Shown one piece after another: positions 1-8,150 of a DNA stretch of 64,000 nt; within the stretch, counting starts at the first letter, position 1, and every line of letters begins with the position of its first letter. The DNA lies in the NCBI GenBank assembly GCA_020849275.1, contig JADLGO010000046.1:48473-112472 (forward strand), given 5' to 3'. The stretch is from Chthonomonadales bacterium (lineage in GTDB: Bacteria > Armatimonadota > Chthonomonadetes > Chthonomonadales > CAJBBX01). A program made the position numbers and the translations under genes. The notes beneath the pieces are model-generated. The model saw only the letters and a program-made list of their open reading frames with translations. It had not been told where the DNA came from and ran no database searches.

Positions 1-1
1 C

Positions 2-175
2 CTGGCCTCCATCCAGCGGACTCTGACCGTCGGGATGGCGTTCCCGCTCTCCAACAACATGCAGTTCACCCTTGGCTGGCGCAACCAGTCGTTCATCAGC
101 CGCGACTACGCCACCAGCGGCAACTACAACTATAGCGTGCGCTCGCTGGACGCGGACCTCGGCCTGCGGTTCTGA
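2..175 (+). CDS. C-terminal fragment of a probable outer-membrane beta-barrel protein
   Basis: The reading frame is open from the window edge to TGA at 173-175 and encodes 57 residues. The residues alternate polar and hydrophobic (for example QFTLGWRNQSF and YNYSVRSLDADLGLRF) and the last residue is phenylalanine, the classic terminal signature read by the BAM machinery. This is a typical final pair of beta-strands of an outer-membrane barrel or autotransporter-like protein. The start and most of the gene lie outside the window, so the family cannot be named. An aromatic C-terminus alone is suggestive, not proof. Confidence 0.6.
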   Translation: MASIQRTLTVGMAFPLSNNMQFTLGWRNQSFISRDYATSGNYNYSVRSLDADLGLRF

Positions 176-200
176 GCGCGCCCCCCCCGCCCGCGACACC

Positions 201-1004
201 CTACGGCCGGGGTCCCCGCGCGATATGGTACTCCCTCGCGTAGGGCTCCTCGTCGAGCTCACTCACGGCCACGCCCTGCAGCGAGCTCGCGTGCACGAAC
301 CGCCCGTCGCCCAGCGCCATGCCCACGTGCGTCACGCCGCGACGCCGTGGGTCGTGCGCGCCCGTGAAGAAGACCAGGTCGCCCCGGCGCAGGTCAACTC
401 GGCCCACCTCGGGCAGCGTCTCGTCCGCCGCCTGGAGGTGGGCGTCGCGCGGCAGGCAGTACCCGCCAAGCGCGTAGAGGAGCTGCACGAAGCCGGAGCA
501 GTCGAACCCGAAGGGCGTGCGCCCGCCCCACAGGTAGGGTACGCCGATGAGCGCGCCGGCGGGCGCCGGCAGCCGCTCGGCCGTGGTGGGCGCCCCCGCG
601 GGCCGCCTCAGGTGCGCGGACGCCACGAAGGCCACTCCCCCGGCAGGCGTGCGGACGCGTGCCCAGGCGCCCTCCTCCTCGTCGATCTCCACGCGCGCGC
701 CGAGCGTGATCAGGGTTCGCTGCGGCGCGTCCGCCCCCGGCGCCGCCCGCAGCGGCGCCCAGGGAACCGTGACCTCGGCGCCGCGCTCACCCGCGGCATA
801 GACGCTCTGCGCGGGAGGCGCGGCGAGCGCGGCGGAGGCCACCCAGCCCGTATAGCCGTCCGGCGTGCGTGCCTCCGCCCAGGCCTCGGCTCGCCCCAGC
901 ACCGCCACGGTCTCGCCGAACCGCGCCTGGCTGACCATTTCGGCGCTACCACTCGGCGCCGCCCGCATCGGCGCCACGCTGCAGGTCACGACGGCGGTCT
1001 CCAC
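201..1004 (-). CDS. SH3-domain NlpC/P60 cell-wall peptidase
   Basis: 267 residues. Two bacterial SH3-like segments occupy roughly residues 1-60 and 75-135, followed by an NlpC/P60 domain. The catalytic cysteine is in FDCSGFVQLLY, the histidine in GVTHVGMALG, and FVHASS follows. The architecture matches gamma-D-glutamyl-diamino acid endopeptidases of the YkfC type, which cleave murein stem peptides. I chose GTG at 1004 because a strong GAGGAGGT ribosome site lies just upstream; an in-frame ATG at 1061 has none. There is no clear signal peptide from this start, so it may act on recycled muropeptides in the cytoplasm, as YkfC does. Divergent from coaX. Confidence 0.85.
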   Translation of the reverse strand: METAVVTCSVAPMRAAPSGSAEMVSQARFGETVAVLGRAEAWAEARTPDGYTGWVASAALAAPPAQSVYAAGERGAEVTVPWAPLRAAPGADAPQRTLITLGARVEIDEEEGAWARVRTPAGGVAFVASAHLRRPAGAPTTAERLPAPAGALIGVPYLWGGRTPFGFDCSGFVQLLYALGGYCLPRDAHLQAADETLPEVGRVDLRRGDLVFFTGAHDPRRRGVTHVGMALGDGRFVHASSLQGVAVSELDEEPYAREYHIARGPRP

Positions 1005-1217
1005 TGCTACCTCCTCGCCCGCCCGGGGCCGACCGAAGGAATCGCGCCTCCCACGGCGCAACCTACCGCGGACGGCGCATCGCGGTGCACGAGGGGCCTC
1101 GCACCTGCCCGAGAGCGCCCTGAGTCGGCGCGAGCCGCGCCGTTCTCGCCCTCGATCCTTTCGATGATACCCCCGGATTCGCCCTGCCGAGGGCCGACCC
1201 CTCGTTGTTGAGCGGAT

Positions 1218-1256
1218 CGTGGCGCTCGGGATCGCGCCGGGGCGCCGAGCGCCACG
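1218..1256 (+). promoter_or_regulatory. 12-bp leader hairpin just upstream of the coaX ribosome site
   Basis: A perfect 12-bp stem (1218-1229 paired with 1245-1256, arms CGTGGCGCTCGG and CCGAGCGCCACG) with a 15-nt loop ends about 4 nt before the GGAGGAGG ribosome site of coaX. Its position suggests a possible influence on coaX translation, but no function is known. Confidence 0.4.
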
Positions 1257-1276
1257 GGTCGGAGGAGGATGGAGCG

Positions 1277-2047
1277 ATGCTACTGGCCCTGGACGCGGGG
1301 AACTCCAACCTGACCGCCGCGCTCTTCGACGGGCAGCGGCTCGAGGCCGTGTGGCGCCTGCGCGCGGATCCGCGGACGACGGCCGACGACCTGAGCGTCA
1401 CGTTCGCGGCGCTGCTGCGCGCGCGCGGGCTCTCGGAGGCCAACGTAACGGACGTGGGCATCGCCTGCGTGGTGCCGCCGCTCGCCCCCGCGCTCGCCGC
1501 CCTCGCCGCCCAGCACCTGCGCGCGCCCGCCGTCGTGGTCGGCCCCGAGGACGCAGGCGGCCTGCGGATCGCCGTCGACGAGCCGGCGGCGCTCGGGCCC
1601 GACCGCATCGCAGGCGCCGTGGCGGCGGTCGAGCGTCACGGTGCGCCGGTCGTCGTGGCCGACTTCGGCTCCGCCACCACGCTCACCGTCGTCTCCTCGG
1701 AGCGCGCGATCGTGGGCGGCGCCATCGCGCCGGGCATCGGCATGGCCGCGCGGGCACTCCACGAGCGCACCGGGAGGCTCCCGCTCGTGGAGCCCGCCGC
1801 TCCGGGGCGCGCCGTGGGGGCCAGCACGCAAGAGGCGATTCGGGCGGGGGTGGTCTTCGGGTGCGTGGGCGCCGTGCGCGAGTTGCTGCGCCGTACGCGC
1901 GCGGAGCTCGGCAGCGAGGCGCCGATGATCGCCACCGGCGGCTTGTGCGGCGTCATCGCTCCGCTGCTGCCCGAGATCGCGGCCGTCGAGCCGCTCCTGA
2001 CGCTGGAGGGAGTCCGCCTCGCCTGCGAGCGCGGCAGACCCGCATAG
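1277..2047 (+). CDS. coaX: Type III pantothenate kinase
   Basis: 256 residues, the usual length for CoaX. It phosphorylates pantothenate, the first step of coenzyme A synthesis. The ASKHA-fold motifs are visible: the N-terminal phosphate loop LALDAGNSN, the LGPDRIAGA segment near residue 107, DFGSATTLTVV near 125 (usually DxGTATT), and GGAIAPG. ATG at 1277 is preceded by GGAGGAGG. coaD, a later step of the same pathway, lies at 44.9 kb. The stop codon is only 6 nt from the stop of the convergent gene at 2054. Confidence 0.95.
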   Translation: MLLALDAGNSNLTAALFDGQRLEAVWRLRADPRTTADDLSVTFAALLRARGLSEANVTDVGIACVVPPLAPALAALAAQHLRAPAVVVGPEDAGGLRIAVDEPAALGPDRIAGAVAAVERHGAPVVVADFGSATTLTVVSSERAIVGGAIAPGIGMAARALHERTGRLPLVEPAAPGRAVGASTQEAIRAGVVFGCVGAVRELLRRTRAELGSEAPMIATGGLCGVIAPLLPEIAAVEPLLTLEGVRLACERGRPA

Positions 2048-2053
2048 GCGCGC

Positions 2054-3397
2054 TCAACCGCCGGCAGAGCGCCCGCGCAACAACCGTGCCGCCCAGTCCC
2101 GCACCCGCGACGCCCTCTCACCGCTCGCCGCGGCCACCTCCCGCAGTAGCGGCTCGGCGCGCGCTTCGTCGAGTTCCGCCAGCCACCACAGCACCGAGGG
2201 CACAACGGACCGCTCGGCGGCGCGCGCGCTGCGGGGAAGCCGCCGCGCCGCCCCTGCCAGCACCGGCCACGCCACCTCGAGGTCGTGCCTGGTGATGGCC
2301 CACAGCGCCGTCTCGGCGGTCGCCACGTCCGCGGCAAAGAGCAGCTCCGCCAGCGTTGACACGGCCAATGGGCGCGCGCATCCGGCCAGCCGGCGCGCGG
2401 CAAGCCGACGCACCGGCGCCACCGCGGCCCGGGCCAGGTAGACGGTGTCGTGCAGCGCGACGTTCCGCAACTCGGTGGCGGGCTCCTCCAGCAGCGCGGA
2501 ACGCACCTCTGGCGGCAGCCCCATGCCCATCAGCGCGCCCTCGGCCGCGTGCCCGGCCGCGCGCGTCAGCCCCGCCGCAGCCATGCGAAGCGCCGGCGCG
2601 GCGGTGCCAGGTTGCGCGCGCGCCGCCTCCACGAGCTCTACGCAGTCGCCAAGCGCGTCGGCGGCACGGCGCATGCGCAGGGTCGGCGGCGTGCGCCCGG
2701 CGCCAGCCCTCTCGCCGAGGAAGGCGCGCACCGCGAGCAGCCCGCCCACGAGCACCTGCGCCCGCGCGTGTTCGGCGGGGCCGAAGGCCGCCAGACCGCG
2801 CGCCGCGCTCGCCCACGCCTCCAGGCCGGCCGCTCCGGTCGAGCAGAGTGCCGGGCCGGCGGACTGGCAGATGGCCGGCACCGGGGAGCTCAGCGCCCAT
2901 ACGGCCCACTCCGCCACCGCGACCAGGGCGGTCGCACGCGGCCGGCCGCGGGCGGCCCTCGAGCGCCGAACAACGAAGGCGCGCGAGGCGCCGAGCTCGG
3001 CCGACGTGAGGCGCTCCTCGCCGGGCACCGGCGCGGCGTGCTCCAACACGAACCAGATGCCTTCCTCGCGCGCCAGGAGGCCCTCTCCGCCGTCTCGAGC
3101 CGCCACGACCGGGTCGCCCCGCTCGAGCGCGCGGCGGGCGCGCGCGGCGGCGCGGCCGGGCTGCCCCGGCGCGATGGGCCAGGCGCGCATCCCGACCCGG
3201 CCGAGCCGATCGGGCGCCGCACGCCAGGTCGCCTCAACCGAGCGGCAGCCGCACTCCGCCGCGCAGCAGGCGAAGCGCTCGTACAACCCGAGGAGCGCGA
3301 CGGTCCGGGCGACACGGAGCGTGGGATCCAGAGCGCGGGCCGCGCGGAGCCAAGCTCCGCCGGCCGAATCGTCGTCGAGGCGGTTCTGCTCATTCAT
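2054..3397 (-). CDS. Hypothetical alpha-helical (HEAT-like) protein
   Basis: 447 residues and not assignable to a named family by eye. It is rich in Ala and Arg. The C-terminal third, from about residue 300, shows repeated paired amphipathic helices (PVRRLAARRLAGCARPL, STLAELLFAADVATAETALWAI, SVLWWLAELDEARAEPLL) as in HEAT or PBS-lyase-like repeats. No signal peptide or membrane segment is seen. A start at ATG 3397 (MNEQNRL) is preferred over an in-frame alternative at 3430, but its ribosome site is weak. It is convergent with coaX. Confidence 0.6.
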   Translation of the reverse strand: MNEQNRLDDDSAGGAWLRAARALDPTLRVARTVALLGLYERFACCAAECGCRSVEATWRAAPDRLGRVGMRAWPIAPGQPGRAAARARRALERGDPVVAARDGGEGLLAREEGIWFVLEHAAPVPGEERLTSAELGASRAFVVRRSRAARGRPRATALVAVAEWAVWALSSPVPAICQSAGPALCSTGAAGLEAWASAARGLAAFGPAEHARAQVLVGGLLAVRAFLGERAGAGRTPPTLRMRRAADALGDCVELVEAARAQPGTAAPALRMAAAGLTRAAGHAAEGALMGMGLPPEVRSALLEEPATELRNVALHDTVYLARAAVAPVRRLAARRLAGCARPLAVSTLAELLFAADVATAETALWAITRHDLEVAWPVLAGAARRLPRSARAAERSVVPSVLWWLAELDEARAEPLLREVAAASGERASRVRDWAARLLRGRSAGG

Positions 3398-3519
3398 GCG
3401 GCCAACCTGACAGGTTCGGGGCGCGCGCAAGCGAGCGCCTCCGAAGTGAACTCCGACGCGGATGCTGCGTCAATAAGGCCGGTACGCGGGTAGTGTACCG
3501 CCAAAGGAGACACCGCACG

Positions 3520-4188
3520 ATGAGAAGGAGCACGCTCGCCGCCGCCCTTGCGGCCGCCTCGCTGCTGCTTGCGGGCAGCGCCGCGCTGGCCCAGGCCCCT
3601 GCCGAGGGGCGCGCTGGCGCTCGGCAGGGCCGCCGCGCCGCGCGCGGCGTGTCCGTGGCGCAACTGCCGATCGAGGCACTCGACGCGATCGTCAAGCTCA
3701 CGCCCGAGCAGAGGTCGAAGTTGGCGCCGGTCTACGAGAAGCACACCGCGGCGTTCAAGGAGTTGCGCGAGAAGGCCGGGGCCGGGCAGCGGCCCGACCG
3801 AGAGCAGGTTGCCGAGCTCAACCGACAGGTGAACACCGACGTCATGACCGTGCTCACCGACGAGCAGAAGGAGATGCTGAAGAAGGCCCTGCCGATCGTG
3901 ACAACGCTCCGCCAGATGCAGATCCCGCCCCAGCTTGGTCTGCAGCTTCACCTGACGGACGAGCAGAAGACGAAGGTCTTCGCGATCGTGACGGCCGCGC
4001 GCGAGAACCTGCGCCCCGCGCCGGGCTCTCCCGCGCCCACGCCGGAGGCCCGGCGATCCGCGGCGCGCGAGGTGCTGCAGAAGGCCCGCGCCGAGATCGA
4101 GGCCCTGCTGACCGCCGAGCAGAAGGCCACCATCGAGCAGTTCCAGAAAGAGCGCCGCAACCGCGGCAACCGTCGCCCCGCCAACTGA
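3520..4188 (+). CDS. Periplasmic LTxxQ (Spy/CpxP-like) protein
   Basis: 222 residues with a clear Sec signal peptide (MRRSTLAAALAAASLLLAGS, cleavage after ALA-Q near residue 25). Four LTxxQ-type motifs follow: LTPEQRSKL, LTDEQKEML, LTDEQKTKV and LTAEQKATI. These are the hallmark of Spy/CpxP-family proteins, which in enterobacteria are periplasmic chaperones or envelope-stress regulators. The protein is helical and highly charged, and it ends in a basic Arg/Asn-rich tail. An AAAGGAG ribosome site precedes ATG 3520. A second LTxxQ protein occurs at 55.3 kb inside an export operon. The exact function is unknown. Confidence 0.75.
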   Translation: MRRSTLAAALAAASLLLAGSAALAQAPAEGRAGARQGRRAARGVSVAQLPIEALDAIVKLTPEQRSKLAPVYEKHTAAFKELREKAGAGQRPDREQVAELNRQVNTDVMTVLTDEQKEMLKKALPIVTTLRQMQIPPQLGLQLHLTDEQKTKVFAIVTAARENLRPAPGSPAPTPEARRSAAREVLQKARAEIEALLTAEQKATIEQFQKERRNRGNRRPAN

Positions 4189-4204
4189 CTCGGCGCCGTT
4201 GAAC

Positions 4205-4240
4205 GAGGAGAGGCCCGACCACCCGGTCCGGCCCCTCCTC
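4205..4240. terminator. Bidirectional hairpin terminator between convergent genes
   Basis: A 16-bp stem with two mismatches (left arm from 4205, right arm ending 4240) sits between the stop codons of two convergent genes at 4188 and 4273. The location is right for a shared terminator. There is no uridine run on either side, as for the other candidate terminators in this window. Confidence 0.55.
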
Positions 4241-4272
4241 GCGCGTCTGAGTGCGCTGCCCGGCGCGCGCCA

Positions 4273-5421
4273 TCAGTAGATAGAGGCCTCGGTGTCCTTG
4301 TCGAACAGGTGGCTTTTCTCCATGTCCAGCACGACCTCGATCTGCTCGCCGACCTTCGCCTGCGTCTTGCTGTCGATCATCGCGGTCATCTGGAGCTCGC
4401 CGGCCGTCAGGTACATCTCCACATCGTTGCCTAGCGGCTCAATCACGTCCACGCCCACGCGGATCGTGTTGCCCGCCATCGCCTTGACGAGGCCCTCCAG
4501 GCAGCGATCATGGATGTCCTCGGGGCGAATGCCGAAGACGCACTCCTGGCCCATGTAGGGCGCCGCCGTGACCGCTTGCTCGGGCGTCACGGTCACCTTG
4601 AACGCGCCGGCGTCCAACACGGTGCCTTCTCCCTCCGAGCGCACCGTCACCGCCACAAAGTTCATGGCCGGCGAGCCGATGAAGCCGGCGACGAACACGT
4701 TGGCGGGATGGTTGAAGAGGTTGAGCGGCGTATCGCACTGCTGCATGAGGCCCTGGCTCATCACCGCAATGCGATCGCCCATCGTCATCGCCTCCACCTG
4801 GTCGTGGGTCACGTAGATGGTGGTGATGCCGAGGCGGCGGTGCAGCTTTATGAGCTCGGCTCGTGTCTGCACACGCAGCTTGGCGTCCAGGTTGGAGAGC
4901 GGTTCGTCCATCAGGAACACCTTGGGCTCACGCACGATGGCGCGCCCGAGGGCAACGCGCTGCCGCTGTCCGCCGGAGAGTTGCTTGGGCTTGCGCTGGA
5001 GCAGGCCGCCCAGGCCCAGTAGCTTGGCGGCCTCCTGCACGCGGCGGTCGATCTCCTCCCGGGTGAAGGCGCGGCGCGTGTTGAGGGGCCAGGGTCTGGC
5101 GGTCGGCGTGCGCTTCAGGCGCAAGCCAAAGCTCATGTTGTCGTAGACCGTCATGTGTGGGTAGAGCGCGTAGTTCTGGAACACCATGGCGATGTCCCGA
5201 TCCTTGGGGGAAACGTCGTTCACCACGCGCTCACCGATCAGTATCTCGCCGTCGGTCGCTTCCTCGAGGCCCGCGATCATCCGGAGCGCCGTGGTCTTGC
5301 CGCACCCGCTGGGCCCGACGAGCACCAGAAACTCCTTGTCGCGTATCTCGAGGTTGAGCTTGTCAACCGCGACGACCTCCTTGAACTCCTTGGTGAGGTC
5401 CTTGAGCGTCACCTGCGCCAT
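4273..5421 (-). CDS. MalK/UgpC-type ABC transporter ATPase (carbohydrate uptake)
   Basis: 382 residues. The ABC domain carries Walker A GPSGCGKTT, Q-loop FQNYALYPHMTV, signature LSGGQRQRVALGRA, Walker B VFLMDEPLSNLD and switch histidine VTHDQ. A TOBE/MOP-type regulatory domain follows (GIRPEDI near 290), as in MalK, UgpC and MsmK. No permease or binding protein is nearby, so it may serve several sugar permeases in trans, as MsmK does; that is inference. A stretch of about 13 extra residues (TPTARPWPLNTRR) interrupts the helical subdomain before EEIDRRV compared with the usual sequence. The start ATG 5421 has GGGAGG upstream. Confidence 0.9.
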   Translation of the reverse strand: MAQVTLKDLTKEFKEVVAVDKLNLEIRDKEFLVLVGPSGCGKTTALRMIAGLEEATDGEILIGERVVNDVSPKDRDIAMVFQNYALYPHMTVYDNMSFGLRLKRTPTARPWPLNTRRAFTREEIDRRVQEAAKLLGLGGLLQRKPKQLSGGQRQRVALGRAIVREPKVFLMDEPLSNLDAKLRVQTRAELIKLHRRLGITTIYVTHDQVEAMTMGDRIAVMSQGLMQQCDTPLNLFNHPANVFVAGFIGSPAMNFVAVTVRSEGEGTVLDAGAFKVTVTPEQAVTAAPYMGQECVFGIRPEDIHDRCLEGLVKAMAGNTIRVGVDVIEPLGNDVEMYLTAGELQMTAMIDSKTQAKVGEQIEVVLDMEKSHLFDKDTEASIY

Positions 5422-5463
5422 GTTGTGCGTGCCCTCCCTGACGTCCAGGCCCGAATCCTGCCG

Positions 5464-5493
5464 ATTATAGGGCAGCGGCGCGAGCGCTGTCAA
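5464..5493 (-). promoter_or_regulatory. Consensus sigma-70 promoter of the MalK-type gene
   Basis: Read on the minus strand, TTGACA (5493-5488) and TATAAT (5469-5464) are separated by 18 nt. Both hexamers match the vegetative consensus exactly. Transcription would begin near 5457, about 36 nt before the ATG at 5421. Confidence 0.85.
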
Positions 5494-5528
5494 GCTGAGC
5501 CCCCTCGGGCCGCGCCGCCGGTCCCGTG

Positions 5529-6635
5529 TCAGCCCTTGAAGCGTCGCATCGCCGATTTGAGCCGATCGATCCCTGGAATGATGGTCGGGTCGATGCCATT
5601 GAGATAGGCCGCGTAGACGCTGGCGAAGTCGCCCAGGTAGACCAGGCTGAACATTCGCGCCAGCAGGCTCTCGCCCCGGGCCACCACCTCGCGGCTGCGC
5701 ACCGAGCGGCCGATCACCTTCGCGGTCACGTCGACGCGGTGCGCGAGGCGCGGAGTCTCGAGGCGTTCGCGTGGATCGCGAAGGTAGACGACCGACCAGC
5801 GGGGCGCCTGGCGCCGCGCGAGCGCCCAGGCCAGGATCTCGTTGTGGTTCTGCTCGGGCAGCACGTTGGCGAATGCGTGGCTCTTGGCGTTCTCGTTGTA
5901 CTGTCCCTTCCACCGCACGGCCACCACGCCGAGGTATTCCTGTGCGCCGTAGAACACCGGGACGCGACCCTGAAGCTCCCGCGCCAGCGCCTTGGCCGGG
6001 TTCGCGTCCGTGGCGACGCTCGGGCCGTACTCCCCGCGCAGATCCTCCAGCAACTCGAGGGTCTCTTCCACGTCGGCGTCAACCGAGCGGCGAAGAAGGC
6101 CACGCCACGCGAGCGCCGCCAGCATCGCGAAGAACAGGTAGCCGGTGGACGCGCGCGGCGGTTGCCCGCCGGGAATTCGCCACACCGGCGCCCCGTCCGT
6201 GTCCGCGCGCTGGGCAAGCATGCCGCCGCTCGTGACGCACACGATCTGCGCACCGCGCTGCCGGGCCTGCGCGTAGGCCGCGAGGGTCTCCTCGGTGCCG
6301 CCCGAGTAGGAGGCGGCGATCACGAGCGTGTCCTTCGAAACGAACGCGGGCAGCGTGTAGTCGCGGTTGACGATGAGCGGCACGTCGGTCTCGCGGGCCG
6401 CCAGGCAGCGCAGCAGGTCGCCGCCGATGGCGGAGCCGCCAAGGGCGGTGACCACGACGTTGTTGACGGGGCGCTGCGGCACGGGGCCCGGCGCGAAGGC
6501 GGCTCCGATGCGGACGGCCTCGCGGCACTGCGCGGCGAAGCCGACCGTCAGGTCCATCATGCCGGAGGGGTCCAGATCCCGCATCGCGCCCGGGTCATCG
6601 AGGAGGGCCTGGCGCGGTGCGATCTGCAGGGTCAT
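5529..6635 (-). CDS. Bifunctional phosphoglucose/phosphomannose isomerase (SIS family)
   Basis: 368 residues. Two SIS folds: the first has ALGGSAIGGDLLR and SYSGGTEETLAAYAQA, the sugar-phosphate-binding serines, and the second ends with EQNHNEILAW, the signature of archaeal and bacterial PGI/PMI enzymes. It interconverts glucose-6-P or mannose-6-P with fructose-6-P in the cytoplasm. ATG at 6635 with a GGGAG site is preferred; an in-frame start 78 nt upstream would add a low-complexity leader. It is downstream of the ribosomal operon but separated from it by a long hairpin. Confidence 0.85.
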   Translation of the reverse strand: MTLQIAPRQALLDDPGAMRDLDPSGMMDLTVGFAAQCREAVRIGAAFAPGPVPQRPVNNVVVTALGGSAIGGDLLRCLAARETDVPLIVNRDYTLPAFVSKDTLVIAASYSGGTEETLAAYAQARQRGAQIVCVTSGGMLAQRADTDGAPVWRIPGGQPPRASTGYLFFAMLAALAWRGLLRRSVDADVEETLELLEDLRGEYGPSVATDANPAKALARELQGRVPVFYGAQEYLGVVAVRWKGQYNENAKSHAFANVLPEQNHNEILAWALARRQAPRWSVVYLRDPRERLETPRLAHRVDVTAKVIGRSVRSREVVARGESLLARMFSLVYLGDFASVYAAYLNGIDPTIIPGIDRLKSAMRRFKG

Positions 6636-6742
6636 GTTCGTGGCTCCCAGGGGGGCGCGGTCCGGCGCTCCGCTGCTCCCCGATTCCGGGCGCGGCGCCG
6701 GCGCGGCCAGCACGCGATTCGGCTCGCGGAGCGTTGATATCG

Positions 6743-6803
6743 GACGCGCAGCGGCCCGGCGTTGGCCGCCGTGGGGCGGTCCGACGCCGGGCCGTGGCGC
6801 GTC
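6743..6803 (-). terminator. Long hairpin downstream of rpsR
   Basis: Nested inverted repeats pair 6743-6749 with 6797-6803 (GACGCGC/GCGCGTC), then CGGCCCGGCGT with ACGCCGGGCCG, with an internal CCGCC/GGCGG stem. It begins 25 nt after the rpsR stop on the minus strand and probably ends the rpsF-ssb-rpsR transcript. There is no uridine tract. Confidence 0.6.
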
Positions 6804-6827
6804 AGGTTGGGCGGCTTGCCGCCGGGC

Positions 6828-7079
6828 TCATTCGGCGACGTAGGCGACCAGCGCCATGTGGCGAGCCCGCTTGATGGCGGCGCTGAGCTGGCGCTGGTGG
6901 CTGGCGCAAGTGCCGCTCGTGCGGCGGGGCACCATCTTGCCGCGATCCGTCATGAACTTGCGTAGCTTGGAGGCGGCCTTGAAGTCGATGCTCCTGGCCT
7001 TCTCGACGCAAAAGGCGCAGACCTTGCGCCGCGCTCTCTTGTATTTCCCTGGCGGCCGCCTGCGTGGTGGCGGAGGCAT
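6828..7079 (-). CDS. rpsR: 30S ribosomal protein S18
   Basis: 83 residues. The S18 core is plain: [59 protein letters not shown], shown here in parts as [16 protein letters not shown] and [19 protein letters not shown]. It retains the C-x2-C pair near residue 21 plus a third cysteine near 60, a zinc-binding-type variant. The N-terminus is proline/arginine-rich. It follows ssb by 19 nt in the conserved rpsF-ssb-rpsR order. Confidence 0.97.
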   Translation of the reverse strand: MPPPPRRRPPGKYKRARRKVCAFCVEKARSIDFKAASKLRKFMTDRGKMVPRRTSGTCASHQRQLSAAIKRARHMALVAYVAE

Positions 7080-7098
7080 ACGCGATTCCCCTTACTCG

Positions 7099-7554
7099 TT
7101 ATTCGTCGGCGAACGGGTCGCTGTCGTCGGCATCATTGGCCGCGGCGGCGGCTCGCGGAGCGGGTTTCTCGTTGTCGGGGCCCCTGGCGCCCTCGTGGCC
7201 GCCCTGCTCTGGCGGCGCCGCGTCCGTATCGCGCGGGCGGTCGAGCCCCTGCACGTTGTCGGCGATCACCTCGGTCCAGTTGCGCCGGCTGCCGTCCTGC
7301 GCAACCCACGAGCGGATCTGCAGGCGCCCTTCGACGGCGACGAGCCTTCCCTTGGTGATGTACTGCGAGACGAACTCCGCGCTGCGGCGGAAGGCGACGA
7401 TGTTGATGAAGTCCGTCTCCTTCTCGCCGGTCTCCGCGTTCTTGGTGGGCCGATCGACGGCCAGGCGAAACTTCGCCAGCGCGACCCCGCTCGGAGTGTA
7501 CGACGACTCCGGGTCCTGTGTCAGGCGCCCGATCAGCACGATGCGGTTTAGCAT
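7099..7554 (-). CDS. ssb: Single-stranded DNA-binding protein
   Basis: 151 residues. The OB-fold begins MLNRIVLIGRLTQDPE and includes FRLAVDRP, TDFINIVAFRRSAEFVSQYITKGRLVAVEGRLQIRSW, all standard SSB landmarks. A disordered linker rich in Gly, Ala and Pro leads to the acidic tip DDSDPFADE; the usual DDDIPF tip that recruits partner proteins is recognisable as DSDPF, followed by three extra residues. ATG 7554 has a GGGAGGAA ribosome site; an in-frame ATG 24 nt upstream has none. It lies between rpsF and rpsR. Confidence 0.96.
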   Translation of the reverse strand: MLNRIVLIGRLTQDPESSYTPSGVALAKFRLAVDRPTKNAETGEKETDFINIVAFRRSAEFVSQYITKGRLVAVEGRLQIRSWVAQDGSRRNWTEVIADNVQGLDRPRDTDAAPPEQGGHEGARGPDNEKPAPRAAAAANDADDSDPFADE

Positions 7555-7655
7555 GGACGCTTCCTCCCTGATGCCCACCGGCGGCGGGCAACGGTCCCCG
7601 TGCCTGTTACTCGACTGCTACCACACCGATCACGCTGCCTGTCAGGTGCCGATGA

Positions 7656-7952
7656 CTACTGGCCGTCCTGCCGGACGATCACGTGCCGGAACACGTCGTC
7701 GCTGATGCGGAAGACGCGGTCCAATTCGGCCGGCACTTCCGGGCCCGCCTCGAAGCCCATCAGAATGTAGAGCCCCTCTCGGCGGCCGCCGATCTCGTAG
7801 GCCATCCTGCGACGGCCCTGCTCCCACTTGCCCGTCTCCCCGACGGCGCCCCCCATGTCGGCAACGACCTTCTTGTACTTCTCCATGACGGGCTCGAGTT
7901 GCTCCTCGGTGAGCTCAGGGTCGACGATGTACATGGCTTCGTATCGACGCAT
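7656..7952 (-). CDS. rpsF: 30S ribosomal protein S6
   Basis: 98 residues starting MRRYEAMYIVDPELTEEQL, with GKWEQGRRRMAYEI and GLYILMGFEA, the typical S6 ferredoxin-like fold. S6 pairs with S18 in the 30S platform. GAGGGGAGGTGA lies upstream of ATG 7952. It is the first gene of the rpsF-ssb-rpsR operon; the 101-nt gap before ssb contains no other gene. Confidence 0.97.
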   Translation of the reverse strand: MRRYEAMYIVDPELTEEQLEPVMEKYKKVVADMGGAVGETGKWEQGRRRMAYEIGGRREGLYILMGFEAGPEVPAELDRVFRISDDVFRHVIVRQDGQ

Positions 7953-8103
7953 GGATGTGTGTCACCTCCCCTCGGTCTGTGGCTCCGGTCCTGCCCGGAG
8001 CGGGAAGAGGGCGCCCTTGCGGAGGGCGCCGTGGGCTCCTCGCGCGCTGCGCGTGCGCGCCGGCACGCGCGAGGAACCAGCGCCGATGCACGGCTGCGTC
8101 GGC
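7953..8103 (-). promoter_or_regulatory. Structured 5' leader of the rpsF operon
   Basis: About 150 nt lie between the predicted transcription start and rpsF. Three hairpins can be drawn: 8034-8046 with 8066-8078 (13 bp, one wobble), 8010-8016 with 8024-8030 (7 bp), and 7982-7988 with 7995-8001 (7 bp). Ribosomal operons of this kind are often autoregulated by S6:S18 binding to the leader. I could not identify the known S6:S18 motif here. Confidence 0.45.
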
Positions 8104-8109
8104 CGTTCA

Positions 8110-8138
8110 AGTATACCACTCGCACCGACCACTCGCAA
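8110..8138 (-). promoter_or_regulatory. Sigma-70-type promoter of rpsF-ssb-rpsR
   Basis: On the minus strand TTGCGA (8138-8133) and TATACT (8115-8110) are 17 nt apart. The predicted start near 8103 leaves a leader of about 150 nt before rpsF. Confidence 0.75.
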
Positions 8139-8150
8139 TCGGAAACGGGG

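Noticed and set aside
72..1211. Plus-strand open frame opposite the NlpC/P60 gene
   Set aside because: Composition is Arg/Pro-rich without any domain; the minus strand encodes a clear NlpC/P60 protein.
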